Origin: Asticcacaulis machinosus
GTDB taxonomy: Bacteria; Pseudomonadota; Alphaproteobacteria; Caulobacterales; Caulobacteraceae
Direction: 5' to 3'
DNA: 64,000 nt
Assembly: GCF_028550435.1 (NCBI RefSeq)
Contig: NZ_JAQQKV010000002.1
Span: 248,001-312,000, forward strand
Positions 1-7,678 of this stretch are shown here, piece by piece. A model generated the notes under the pieces. That model had not been told where the DNA came from and did no database searches. It saw only the letters and a list, made by a program, of their open reading frames with translations. Both the position numbers and the translations under genes were made by a program. How positions within the stretch are numbered: the stretch's first letter is position 1; every line of letters begins with the position of its first letter.

Positions 1-933
1 CGCACAGACCATAGCCGAGGCCGGATTGCCGGGCAGACCGAGCACGCGCTGCCCGCCCTCAAGACTACCCAGCCAGGTCGGCTTACCCGGTTTGATATTG
101 ATACTGGCAAAATCGATCTGAAGTCCCATCTGTTCCAGCGCCGGTTTGACCAGATCGTAATCGCCGACACTGGCCCCGCCGATGGTCACGATCAGATCGG
201 CTTTCACGTTTTTGAGCGCCTTGTGGATGGCTTTGATGCTATCTCCCGCCGCCCCGATAAATTTGGCCTTAGCCCCCCATTGTTCGATCAGCCCGATCAG
301 GGCGTGGGAGCCGGATTCAAAAATCTGATCGGCTTTGGGCTTACCGCCCACTTGCACCAGTTCATCACCATTGGACAGGATGGCCACCACCGGTTTTTTG
401 CGCACAATAACCTTATCGTACCCCGCCGCTGCGACCAGCGACAGCGACCACGGATCAAGGATTTGACCGGCCTCAAGCAGCACATCGCCCGCCTTGAAGT
501 CACCACCGCGCGGACGGATATTATCGCTTTTCGAGGCCCAGCCATCGGGCTGGACGAAAATCAGATCACCCTGCTGATCGACATTTTCCTGAATGATAAC
601 GGCGTTTGCGGCTTCTGGTACCGGCGCGCCGGTAAAGATACGTAACGCCTCACCGGCAATCAGGTCGCCCTTGAAGCGCCGGCCGGCCAGACTGTCACCG
701 ACCACGGTCAGAGGCTCATTTTGCAGGGTTTCATCGCTAATCAGATCAACCACCGCATAGCCATCCATGGCCGAGGCATTGAACGGCGGCTGATCGCGGG
801 TGGCGAGCACATCTTCGGCCAGCACCCGGCCGCGCGCTTTTTCCAGCTTGACCTTTTGGGTGCGCGGTTTCGGCGCCACCATACGCATAAAGTCGGCAGC
901 CTGATCGACGGTTATCCCTTTGAGCGCGGCCAT
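1..933 (-). CDS. moeA: MoeA molybdopterin molybdenumtransferase (C-terminus cut by window edge)
   Basis: MoeA inserts molybdate into adenylylated molybdopterin, the last common step of molybdenum cofactor synthesis, in the cytoplasm. About 311 codons are present and the reading frame runs off the left edge, so the C-terminal domain is missing. Translating the minus strand gives the family's NASAMDGYAV motif near residues 52-61, the IGGASVGDYD loop of the MPT-binding domain and GLPGNPAS close to the edge. The start ATG (931-933) overlaps the moaB stop codon by one base (TAATG), so the two are translationally coupled. Gene order moaA-moaB-moeA is compact and supports one operon. The family call is secure from motifs and neighbours. 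Confidence 0.95.
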   Translation of the reverse strand, partial: MAALKGITVDQAADFMRMVAPKPRTQKVKLEKARGRVLAEDVLATRDQPPFNASAMDGYAVVDLISDETLQNEPLTVVGDSLAGRRFKGDLIAGEALRIFTGAPVPEAANAVIIQENVDQQGDLIFVQPDGWASKSDNIRPRGGDFKAGDVLLEAGQILDPWSLSLVAAAGYDKVIVRKKPVVAILSNGDELVQVGGKPKADQIFESGSHALIGLIEQWGAKAKFIGAAGDSIKAIHKALKNVKADLIVTIGGASVGDYDLVKPALEQMGLQIDFASINIKPGKPTWLGSLEGGQRVLGLPGNPASAMVCA

Positions 934-1502
934 TAGCGTTCCTTTAATCTGGGCATGAGTTCGACCATGTTGCACGGCCCGTGACGGCTATCCAGTTGCC
1001 AGCGGATGACCTTGTCCCAGCCGTCCTTACACGCGCCGTTAGACCCCGGCAGGCAGAACACAAACACCCCGTCAATCAGTCCCGCCAGAGCCCGCGATTG
1101 CAGGGTCGATAGGCCGACCGTCTGAAAACTGACCATATGGAAAATAGTCGAAAAGCCTTCAATACGTTTATCGAACAGCGGCTCAACCGCTTCGGGCGTG
1201 ACATCGCGACCGGTAATGCCGGTGCCACCGGTGGTGATGATGACCTCGATCTCTTTCGACTTGATCCAGTTGCGGATAATGGTGCGGATATGGTCAATAT
1301 CGTCGCGCACAATATTGCGCGCCGCCAGATGATGCCCCGCCTCGGTGATCCGCCGCGCCAGTACATCGCCGGAGGTGTCATTTTCCGCCGTGCGGGTGTC
1401 GGATACGGTGAGCACCGCGATATTGACGGATTTGAACGGGCGGTCTTCATGGATACGACCCGCCCCGATATAGGCGCGGTCAGTGTCGGTAAGGGGCAGC
1501 AA
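933..1502 (-). CDS. moaB: MoaB/MogA-type molybdopterin adenylyltransferase
   Basis: MoaB/MogA proteins adenylylate molybdopterin before MoeA loads molybdenum. The 189-residue product has the family's IAVLTVSDTR start of the Rossmann-like core, TTGGTGITGRD (the MPT-binding TGGTG loop) and the LPGSNGACKDGWD motif near the C-terminus. I place the start at a TTG (1500-1502) because an excellent ribosome binding site GGAGGA lies five bases before it, overlapping the end of moaA, and no in-frame ATG exists until deep in the protein. It sits one base after moaA and overlaps moeA, so it is the middle gene of a moaA-moaB-moeA operon. Confidence 0.94.
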   Translation of the reverse strand: MLPLTDTDRAYIGAGRIHEDRPFKSVNIAVLTVSDTRTAENDTSGDVLARRITEAGHHLAARNIVRDDIDHIRTIIRNWIKSKEIEVIITTGGTGITGRDVTPEAVEPLFDKRIEGFSTIFHMVSFQTVGLSTLQSRALAGLIDGVFVFCLPGSNGACKDGWDKVIRWQLDSRHGPCNMVELMPRLKER

Positions 1503-1503
1503 T

Positions 1504-2529
1504 CTATCCTCCGGTGACGGACATGGTACGGTTACCTACGCCGCGCACGGTACCCGATTCGATCAGGAATTCATGGCGGCGGGGTTTGTGGTTGAGGGCC
1601 TCGGCATAGGCGGCATCAAGGCCAGCATCGGTCGGATCAGCCCGTAACGCAGCCGCCAGATCGACATGATCGTCCTGACCCAGACACATATAAAGCTTAC
1701 CCGTTGCAGTCACCCGCACCCGGTTGCAATCATCGCAGAAATTGTGGCTGAGCGGCGTGATCAGCCCCAGCTTGCCGCCGGTTTCCGCCACACGGAAATA
1801 ACGTGCGGGCCCGGCTGTTTTTTCCGTTAGCGGCGCAAGGCTCCAGAACGATGACAGGTCGGCCACAACATCGCGCAAAGACACAAACTGATCTTCACGG
1901 CCGGCAATATCGTCCCCCAGCGGCATGGTCTCAATCAGCGAGACATCGATACCGCGCCCGTGCGCCCAGCTTATGATTTCCGGTATTTCCGAACGGTTAT
2001 CGCGGGCCAGGGCCACGACATTAAGCTTGATTTTGATACCCCCGCCTTGCGCCGCCTCGATCCCTTCGATGACCCTGGCAATATCGCCGCCGCGCGTAAT
2101 ACGCCGGAACACATCAGGTTTCAGGCTATCCATCGACACATTTATGCGTTTGATGTTCGCCGCCACCAGATCGGGCACCGCATCTTTCAGCAAGGTGCCA
2201 TTGGTCGTTAACGTCAGCTCTTTCAGGCGCCCAGTTTCGACATGCGCGCCGATGCGCTTGAGGAAACCCAATATACCCTTGCGCACCAGCGGCTCGCCGC
2301 CGGTAATGCGCAAGGTTTTCACCCCCTGATCCATCAGAAACAGGCTTAAGCGCTCCAGTTCCTCATAGGACAGAAGTGCTGATTTGGGCAGAAAGGTCTG
2401 GCGCTCACTCATGCAGTAGGTGCAGCGCAGGTCGCACCGATCCGTCACCGAAATCCGCACATAGGAAATGCGGCGGCCATGAACATCGGCGCGGGGCACA
2501 AGTGGCGGAATCTGGGGTAAAAACGTCAT
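1504..2529 (-). CDS. moaA: MoaA GTP 3',8-cyclase (radical SAM)
   Basis: MoaA starts molybdenum cofactor synthesis by rearranging GTP to 3',8-cyclo-GTP using S-adenosylmethionine. The 341-residue protein carries the radical-SAM cysteines C32, C36 and C39 (CDLRCTYC), the GGEPL SAM-binding motif, and the second cluster motif FCDDCNRVRVT near the C-terminus. It ends in Gly-Gly like other MoaA proteins, where these residues act in the active site. The open frame extends upstream to 2718, but the ATG at 2527-2529 (MTFLPQIP) matches the usual MoaA length, and the longer frame would run across moaD on the other strand. It is divergent from moaD with 120 bp between the start codons. Confidence 0.95.
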   Translation of the reverse strand: MTFLPQIPPLVPRADVHGRRISYVRISVTDRCDLRCTYCMSERQTFLPKSALLSYEELERLSLFLMDQGVKTLRITGGEPLVRKGILGFLKRIGAHVETGRLKELTLTTNGTLLKDAVPDLVAANIKRINVSMDSLKPDVFRRITRGGDIARVIEGIEAAQGGGIKIKLNVVALARDNRSEIPEIISWAHGRGIDVSLIETMPLGDDIAGREDQFVSLRDVVADLSSFWSLAPLTEKTAGPARYFRVAETGGKLGLITPLSHNFCDDCNRVRVTATGKLYMCLGQDDHVDLAAALRADPTDAGLDAAYAEALNHKPRRHEFLIESGTVRGVGNRTMSVTGG

Positions 2530-2618
2530 AATAAACCTGCCGCTCAGGCTACACCAAAAGCCTGATGAAGAACAGAAAAACCGCGCAATCGTGACTGTAA
2601 ATTCGTTATATTTGCCTG

Positions 2619-2650
2619 TAGGGTTACAAACGCCCTGTAAGGAAACCCTA
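2619..2650 (+). promoter_or_regulatory. Possible RNA switch over the moaD ribosome binding site and start
   Basis: TAGGGTT (2619-2625) is a perfect inverted repeat of AACCCTA (2644-2650), whose last base is the first base of the moaD ATG. Pairing would bury the ribosome binding site AAGGA (2639-2643) and the start codon. An alternative hairpin pairs AGGG (2620-2623) with CCCT (2633-2636) and would leave the start free. The two pairings exclude each other. The segment also holds two near-direct repeats around CCTGTAxGG (2615-2623 and 2634-2642). A regulatory role is inference; it does not resemble the large Moco riboswitch known from enterobacteria. Confidence 0.4.
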
Positions 2651-2895
2651 TGATCCGCGTTCTGTTTTTCGGAAAGATATCCGACCTGATCGGTCAGCGC
2701 GAAATCACTGTGCCGCATGAACCCGGCTCAAGTCTGCACCGGCTGCGCGATACGGTATTCAACGACCTTATGGCCGCGCAGGCCCTGAAAGCTTGCGATA
2801 TTCACATGAGCGTCAACCAAACCAAGGCGCGCGAAGACATCACCCTGAACGACACCGACGAAGTGGCTTTTTTCTCAGTTTTTTCAGGCGGTTAA
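2650..2895 (+). CDS. moaD: MoaD molybdopterin synthase sulfur-carrier subunit
   Basis: MoaD is the ubiquitin-like small subunit of molybdopterin synthase; its C-terminal glycine is thiocarboxylated and donates sulfur to cyclic pyranopterin monophosphate. The 81-residue protein has the expected size, the beta-grasp pattern IRVLFFGKISDLIG at the start and the diagnostic C-terminal Gly-Gly (FSVFSGG). AAGGA lies six bases before the ATG. It stands alone here: the partner subunit MoaE is not in this window, and the next gene codes for an unrelated signalling protein. It is transcribed divergently from moaA, so the two may share regulation. Confidence 0.93.
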   Translation: MIRVLFFGKISDLIGQREITVPHEPGSSLHRLRDTVFNDLMAAQALKACDIHMSVNQTKAREDITLNDTDEVAFFSVFSGG

Positions 2896-3022
2896 ATAGC
2901 GCCTTAAATCCTAAAACCAACCTGCCCACGCGTAAAGGTTTATTTATCTAAGCCTGCTAGAATTCCCGCAATCGAAGAATTCGTGAACGGACATTTCAGT
3001 CCGCCGTCCGCAGGTAGAGCCC

Positions 3023-4993
3023 TTGTCCCCGTCGCCTTTAACCCGTATTATTGATCTGTTCCGCGTTCAATCGGACAATCCGGCACTGGTGCGTGCTCAG
3101 TTTGAGGCCTTCACCAAACAGGCCCCCATTCTTTATTTCATCCTGACCACCAATGCGCTGACGGTCTCATATACCTTTTATGGCGAAGCGCCGATCTGGC
3201 TGGCCGTTTATATCCCCGTCACATTTGGCATGCTGTGCGCCCTGCGTCTCAAGGTCTGGTGGCAGAGGCGACACGCGCAATATGACGATGCGCAAATCTT
3301 AAAACAACTGCGACTGACCCATAAGCTGGCCGTAGGATTGGCGGTTGGTTTTACAGCCTGGAGTCTGGCGCTTTATCCCTACGGCGATCCCTATGCCCAG
3401 GGGCTTATTGCGTTTTTCATGGCCCTGACGGTCATTGGCTGCATTTTCTGCCTGATGCACGTGCGCTCGGCCGCACTTCTCGTGACCCTGATCGTCAACA
3501 CGCCGTTCATCATCTTTTTTATGTTTGAAGGCCAGGCGGCCTTACGGGCGGTAGCGGTCAATCTGGCGCTGGTGTCGATCGCCATGATCTTTATTCTGAT
3601 GGTCTATTATCGCGATTTTGCCAATCTGGTGCAGTCGCGCAAGGATCTGATCGTCAAGCAGGAAGAGACCGAACGCTTAAGCGATGATAATTTCCGCATT
3701 GCCAATCTCGACAGCCTGACTGACCTGCCGAACCGTAGGCGTTTCTTCGCGGCGCTTAACCTGACGTTTGAAATCTGCCACAAAAGCGGGGACCGCTTTG
3801 CCATCGGCATTGTCGATCTGGATGGGTTCAAGCCTGTCAATGATACCTATGGCCACGCGACCGGCGACCGGGTGCTGGTTGAGGCAGGGCGTCGTCTGCA
3901 AAGCCTGTGCGGATCAAATGTCATCCTGTCGCGACTGGGTGGTGATGAGTTTGGGCTGGTTGTCACCGGCAACCCCAGCGACGAAGACCTGATGACGCTG
4001 GGGCAAAAGCTGGGCGACATCGTACGCCTGCCGTACAATGTTGGCGCCTCGCACGCGTTGATATCGGCCTGTATTGGTTTTGCCACATTCCCGGATTCGG
4101 CCAATACGCCCGACGGCTTGTTTGAGCGGGCCGACTATGCGCTCTATTATGCCAAACGCCATCTGCGCGGGCAAACCGTACTGTTCTCGCAGGCCCATGA
4201 GAAACTGATCCATGAACACAGCGTGGTTGAGCAGGCCCTGCAAGCCGCCGATCTGCAATGCGAACTGTCCGTGGTCTACCAGCCGATCGTTGATGCCCGC
4301 ACCGGCCGTATCGCCGCCTTTGAGGCCCTGGCCCGCTGGCAAAGCCCGTTTCTGGGCGCCATTGGCCCTGACCGGTTTATTCCGATTGCCGAGCGCGCCG
4401 GCTTGATCCGACCGATGACGAAGGTGCTCATTCAAAAGGCCCTTAAGGCCGCCGCATCCTGGCCAGATCATGTCCGCATTTCGATCAACCTGTCAGCGCA
4501 GGATATCTCCGTCGCCGAAGGGGTGGTGCAGATTATCGCCTGCGTCAACCAGAGCGGGGTTGATCCTAAACGTATTGATTTTGAAATCACCGAAACCTCA
4601 ATCACCAGCGATTTCGCCCAGGCCCGACGGGCGATTGATGCCCTTAAGGCATTAGGATGCGGGATTTCACTGGATGATTTCGGCACCGGCTACTCCTCGC
4701 TCAGCCACGTCCACCGTCTGCCGCTCGATAAGATCAAGGTCGACAAGAGTTTTATCTCCGACATCGACACCAATCCGGCCAGCCTGAAGATCGTGCGCTC
4801 GCTGATCGTGCTGTGTCAGGACATGGGGCTTACCTGCGTCATCGAAGGTGTAGAGACCGAAACCCAGTTTGAAATCCTGACCGAGCTGGGCGGCGACTAT
4901 ATTCAGGGCTGGTATTTCTCAAAGCCGATGTCCGGTGATCTGGTCTTACGCTACATGGAACAGGACCAGCCCGCCCGCCGCCAAAATGCCTAA
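3023..4993 (+). CDS. Membrane-anchored GGDEF-EAL cyclic-di-GMP enzyme
   Basis: This 656-residue protein should control cyclic di-GMP at the inner membrane. Residues 30-205 form about five or six hydrophobic helices without a recognisable periplasmic sensor. A GGDEF domain follows, with an intact GGDEF at 306-310, then an EAL domain starting near residue 410. The EAL site looks complete: EALARW (E434), SINLSAQ, FEITETS, LDDFGTGYSS, KVDKSF, EGVET and the QGWYFSKP loop, so phosphodiesterase activity is likely. The residues before GGDEF read CGSNVILSRL, with no RxxD inhibitory site. The start is a TTG at 3023 after AGGTAG; no ATG is available near it. It converges on the next gene with a 3-bp gap. 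Whether the net activity is synthesis or hydrolysis cannot be told. Confidence 0.92.
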   Translation: MSPSPLTRIIDLFRVQSDNPALVRAQFEAFTKQAPILYFILTTNALTVSYTFYGEAPIWLAVYIPVTFGMLCALRLKVWWQRRHAQYDDAQILKQLRLTHKLAVGLAVGFTAWSLALYPYGDPYAQGLIAFFMALTVIGCIFCLMHVRSAALLVTLIVNTPFIIFFMFEGQAALRAVAVNLALVSIAMIFILMVYYRDFANLVQSRKDLIVKQEETERLSDDNFRIANLDSLTDLPNRRRFFAALNLTFEICHKSGDRFAIGIVDLDGFKPVNDTYGHATGDRVLVEAGRRLQSLCGSNVILSRLGGDEFGLVVTGNPSDEDLMTLGQKLGDIVRLPYNVGASHALISACIGFATFPDSANTPDGLFERADYALYYAKRHLRGQTVLFSQAHEKLIHEHSVVEQALQAADLQCELSVVYQPIVDARTGRIAAFEALARWQSPFLGAIGPDRFIPIAERAGLIRPMTKVLIQKALKAAASWPDHVRISINLSAQDISVAEGVVQIIACVNQSGVDPKRIDFEITETSITSDFAQARRAIDALKALGCGISLDDFGTGYSSLSHVHRLPLDKIKVDKSFISDIDTNPASLKIVRSLIVLCQDMGLTCVIEGVETETQFEILTELGGDYIQGWYFSKPMSGDLVLRYMEQDQPARRQNA

Positions 4994-4996
4994 TCG

Positions 4997-6100
4997 CTAT
5001 AGTATTGCGTTAAGAGCGTTCAAACAGGCCACACCCAGATCGGCACTGGCCTGCGGCGACCAGCCCTGTTCAGGATCAGACGCATCAAGGCTGTCCTTAA
5101 ATGGCATTTCCAGCGTCATCCCGACACAGCCATAGCGGCGCGGAATGGCGCGCGCGCAGATGGTCGGGGCCTCATCACCGCCGAAATTGGGCGGATACCC
5201 ATAGGTGGTCTGAAACGCCGATGAGGCTTTCAGTAGGGCGGCATAATAGTCCTGACAGCCGTTCTTTTGCGCCGCGCTTGATTTCACATCAATATCGCAG
5301 CCATCGATAAAGACATGCGGAATGGCTTCATCACCATGCACATCCATCATGAAATCTACGCCGGTATCATCCATCGCCTTGAGCACCGCCGCCACTTCCG
5401 GCGCGTTTTCAGGCGGAATGTGCCATTGCCGGTTTAGATCAAGTCCCGCCGCATTGGCACGCAGATTGCCGTGGAATGCGCCATCGATATTGACCAGCGG
5501 CACCAGATAGACCGTGGCTTTTGACAGCAGTTCCGTCACCGCCGGATCGTCCGTCCTCATCAGGTGCGCCACGGCCCCTTCCATCCACCAGCTTGCCATC
5601 GTCTCGCCGGAATGCTGCCGCCCCAGAAACCACACTTTTTTGCGGCCACTGCCGAACCGCAGACGGGAAATGGGCCGCCCCTCGGTCGAATGACCGATGA
5701 TGTCGAGTTTGGCCCCCGTTCCGGCTGCCCGGTGCAGCAGTTCCTCATGGCGGTTCAGGCTATATGGCGCGAAATAGGCAAACCACACGACCGGCGTTTG
5801 CGGCGTATAGGTGATGATCAGGTCACCGTTGTCATAGCGGGTATCGCACTGGTGCCAAACCTGCCCATCTTCTGAGGCGCGGGCGCGGTAATTATCCCAG
5901 CCATCGGGGTATGAGCATTGATCAACGTCTTTGAGGGTCAGGGTCAAACCTTGACCCACAGCCCCCTCTACCCGGAAATAAAACCACTGGCTCCAGCCCG
6001 CGCGGCTGTCTTTTCGGATGCGCAGTTCGGCCTGAGCGCCGTCTACTGCCACGACCTCTATGTTACCGCCATCGAAATCAGAAGACACTGCCAAAGCCAT
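4997..6100 (-). CDS. M14 family zinc carboxypeptidase (Nna1/CCP-like)
   Basis: The 367-residue protein resembles bacterial members of the cytosolic carboxypeptidase (Nna1/AGBL) branch of peptidase family M14. The N-terminal 120 residues are a beta-rich domain typical of this branch. The catalytic domain shows zinc ligands H163 and E166 in RQHSGETMASW, the third ligand H255 in DVHGDE, the substrate-binding NR pair in LDLNRQW and a probable catalytic E331 in TLEMPFKD. There is no signal peptide, so it acts in the cytoplasm. The natural substrate of bacterial members is not known to me. It is transcribed divergently from the LuxR-type gene with a 91-bp gap. Confidence 0.88.
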   Translation of the reverse strand: MALAVSSDFDGGNIEVVAVDGAQAELRIRKDSRAGWSQWFYFRVEGAVGQGLTLTLKDVDQCSYPDGWDNYRARASEDGQVWHQCDTRYDNGDLIITYTPQTPVVWFAYFAPYSLNRHEELLHRAAGTGAKLDIIGHSTEGRPISRLRFGSGRKKVWFLGRQHSGETMASWWMEGAVAHLMRTDDPAVTELLSKATVYLVPLVNIDGAFHGNLRANAAGLDLNRQWHIPPENAPEVAAVLKAMDDTGVDFMMDVHGDEAIPHVFIDGCDIDVKSSAAQKNGCQDYYAALLKASSAFQTTYGYPPNFGGDEAPTICARAIPRRYGCVGMTLEMPFKDSLDASDPEQGWSPQASADLGVACLNALNAIL

Positions 6101-6191
6101 TATTATCTACCTTCCGCTGGTTACAACCTTAGTCGTTGCCGTGATCACAATTGCCGTGTAGCGTGAACCCAACAAAGCCTTAATTCAAGTC

Positions 6192-6932
6192 ATGCTGCAT
6201 ACACCAGGTACACATCGCTTCGAAGATTTTATTGCGGATACGGCACGCGCCGCAACGGCGGATGATCTGTTTGGCACCTTCACCAGCGCCATGCAAAGGT
6301 TTGGCTATGATCTGATTAATTTTTCGGTACCGCGCGATCTGGATATACCGGCCGAATTTAATCGCACAGGTTTGCTGATCAACTATCCCGAAGACTGGCA
6401 AAAGCACTACGACGAAAAAGGACTGGCGCGCTACGATCCTGTGCTGAGGGCCGCAGCTACCCATCACTGGGGATTTTTGTGGTCGGATCTGGAAAAACAG
6501 CAGTCACTGGATAAGACTCAGATAAATCTGATGCGTCTGGCCGAAGATGCCGGTCTAAACAATGGTATTGGCATTCCATTTAAAGGTCGGCGGGCCCAGA
6601 TTGCTGGGGTTGCTCTGGCCAGTACTGAACGCACAGACGCCTGCCTGAAAGATCTGGACTTGATCAGCGCCTATTGCACCCAGTTTTACGCCGCCTACAA
6701 ACGCCTGTACGCACGATCGGATATACAGACATTTGCGGTACTGACCCCTAAGGAAGAAGAGGTTTTACTGTGGGTGGCGGCCGGCAAAACCGATGAAGAC
6801 ATCGCGTCCATTCTGACCATCAGCCGCAATACGGTCGATACCCATATGCGCCACATCTTTCGCAAACTTGAGGTCACCAATCGCGTTCAGGCGGTCGTCA
6901 AAGCCGTCATGGCCGGCATAATTCATCCCTGA
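6192..6932 (+). CDS. LuxR-type regulator with autoinducer-binding domain (LuxR solo)
   Basis: The 246-residue protein has the two-domain layout of acyl-homoserine-lactone receptors: a ligand-binding domain (about 20-165) and a LuxR helix-turn-helix (about 180-240, LTPKEEEVLLWVAAGKTDEDIA, then NTVDTHMRHIFRKL). Residues that line the AHL pocket in TraR/LasR appear conserved: W69, Y73, D82, P83 and W97. No luxI-type synthase is present in the window, so it is a solo that may listen to signals made elsewhere in the genome or by neighbours. Downstream, before a small orphan gene, is a perfect 22-bp palindrome that could be its operator. The start is the first ATG with the domain in register; no strong ribosome site is visible. 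Confidence 0.9.
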   Translation: MLHTPGTHRFEDFIADTARAATADDLFGTFTSAMQRFGYDLINFSVPRDLDIPAEFNRTGLLINYPEDWQKHYDEKGLARYDPVLRAAATHHWGFLWSDLEKQQSLDKTQINLMRLAEDAGLNNGIGIPFKGRRAQIAGVALASTERTDACLKDLDLISAYCTQFYAAYKRLYARSDIQTFAVLTPKEEEVLLWVAAGKTDEDIASILTISRNTVDTHMRHIFRKLEVTNRVQAVVKAVMAGIIHP

Positions 6933-7046
6933 CCTGGCCATTATACATAGGGGCATCACGTATTCTCGTGATGCCCACGCATAGATTTTTCGATTAGCCT
7001 GATATCTGCGGTTTCGAGGGCGGGGGCTTTCGTTCGAGCGTTTTCT

Positions 7047-7068
7047 TGTCAGGTGGCAGCACCTGACA
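7047..7068. promoter_or_regulatory. 22-bp perfect palindrome, possible lux-box operator
   Basis: TGTCAGGTG (7047-7055) and CACCTGACA (7060-7068) are perfect inverted arms around GCAG. The right arm continues as ACCTGACAGATCAG (7061-7074), close to one half of the ACCTGNCAGAT pattern found in many LuxR-type boxes. It lies 115 bp after the LuxR-type gene and 88 bp before the small gene at 7156. An alternative reading is a hairpin at the end of the luxR-like transcript, but no T-run follows. Confidence 0.45.
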
Positions 7069-7095
7069 GATCAGAAAGAGCGACCAAACAAAGAG

Positions 7096-7132
7096 TCAGA
7101 GCAAATTTCAATATGATCGAAAATTGCTCTGA
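7096..7132 (+). promoter_or_regulatory. Stem-loop in the leader of the small orphan gene
   Basis: TCAGAGCAA (7096-7104) pairs perfectly with TTGCTCTGA (7124-7132); after one mismatch four more pairs (TTTC with GAAA) extend the stem inward. It ends 23 bp before the ATG at 7156. It could be a 5' leader hairpin or a second protein-binding palindrome; there is no T-run to make it a terminator. Confidence 0.4.
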
Positions 7133-7155
7133 ATACGGGTTAAGGGAATGTACGC

Positions 7156-7413
7156 ATGAGCCAGACAGATACGGGTGTATTTTCACTGGAAGATCTCGAT
7201 AGCCGCGAGCAAACCATTCATAATGTGATTGCAGCGCTTGATTACATCAAATCGATCGCCGAGGCAGAGGGCGAAACTGAGGTGGCTGAACTGATTGGCG
7301 CTACCTTTACGATCTGTCTCAACACCTATTCTCTGGCCAAGCGGATGCAGTTGCGTGAGCAGATAGAACAGGACATGGGGCTAAAAGCACACATCCCAGG
7401 CCGCCGCAATTAA
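7156..7413 (+). CDS. Small acidic protein of unknown function
   Basis: I do not recognise this 85-residue protein. It starts at an ATG preceded by TTAAGGGA at a good distance. It has no signal peptide or membrane segment. It appears largely helical, with an acidic first half (SLEDLDSREQTIHNVIAALD) and a basic C-terminal tail (HIPGRRN). One cysteine lies in TICLNTYSLA. Its leader carries two strong inverted repeats (7047-7068 and 7096-7132) and it follows the LuxR-type regulator on the same strand, so it may be a target of that regulator; this is inference from position only. Confidence 0.6.
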   Translation: MSQTDTGVFSLEDLDSREQTIHNVIAALDYIKSIAEAEGETEVAELIGATFTICLNTYSLAKRMQLREQIEQDMGLKAHIPGRRN

Positions 7414-7481
7414 AGCGGTTTCCAGTGTACGCCCGATCAACAAAATTTTATGGGTAAGAAATAATTTTAAGTTTAGTTTTA

Positions 7482-7522
7482 AGTATAAAAGAAACCCGTC
7501 AGGCGTGTGCGTCCTGACGGGT
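7482..7522 (-). terminator. Rho-independent terminator of the piuC / hydroxyacid oxidase operon
   Basis: ACCCGTCAGG (7494-7503) and CCTGACGGGT (7513-7522) form a perfect 10-bp stem with a 9-base loop. Read on the minus strand the stem is followed by TTTCTTTTATACTT. It lies about 160 bp past the stop codon of the leftward gene at 7679. Confidence 0.85.
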
Positions 7523-7678
7523 GCCTTATATTGTGGCCAGTTTGGGCGCAAGCCTTGGCCTATTGAGGGAGGTCGATAGGTCAAAGTCGCCGGACAAGAC
7601 CAAGTTAAGACCGATTTCAGATTTAGGCAACCAATCGCTTTACAAATTATTTACAATCCCATCCCAAATGACACTTTG

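Noticed and set aside
2601..2625. ModE-type molybdate operator (CGTTATAT...)
   Set aside because: Only a partial, one-sided match; not enough to call, and no ModE gene is in view.
2530..2718. N-terminal extension of MoaA to 2718
   Set aside because: It overlaps moaD on the other strand, exceeds usual MoaA length and passes through the divergent promoter region.
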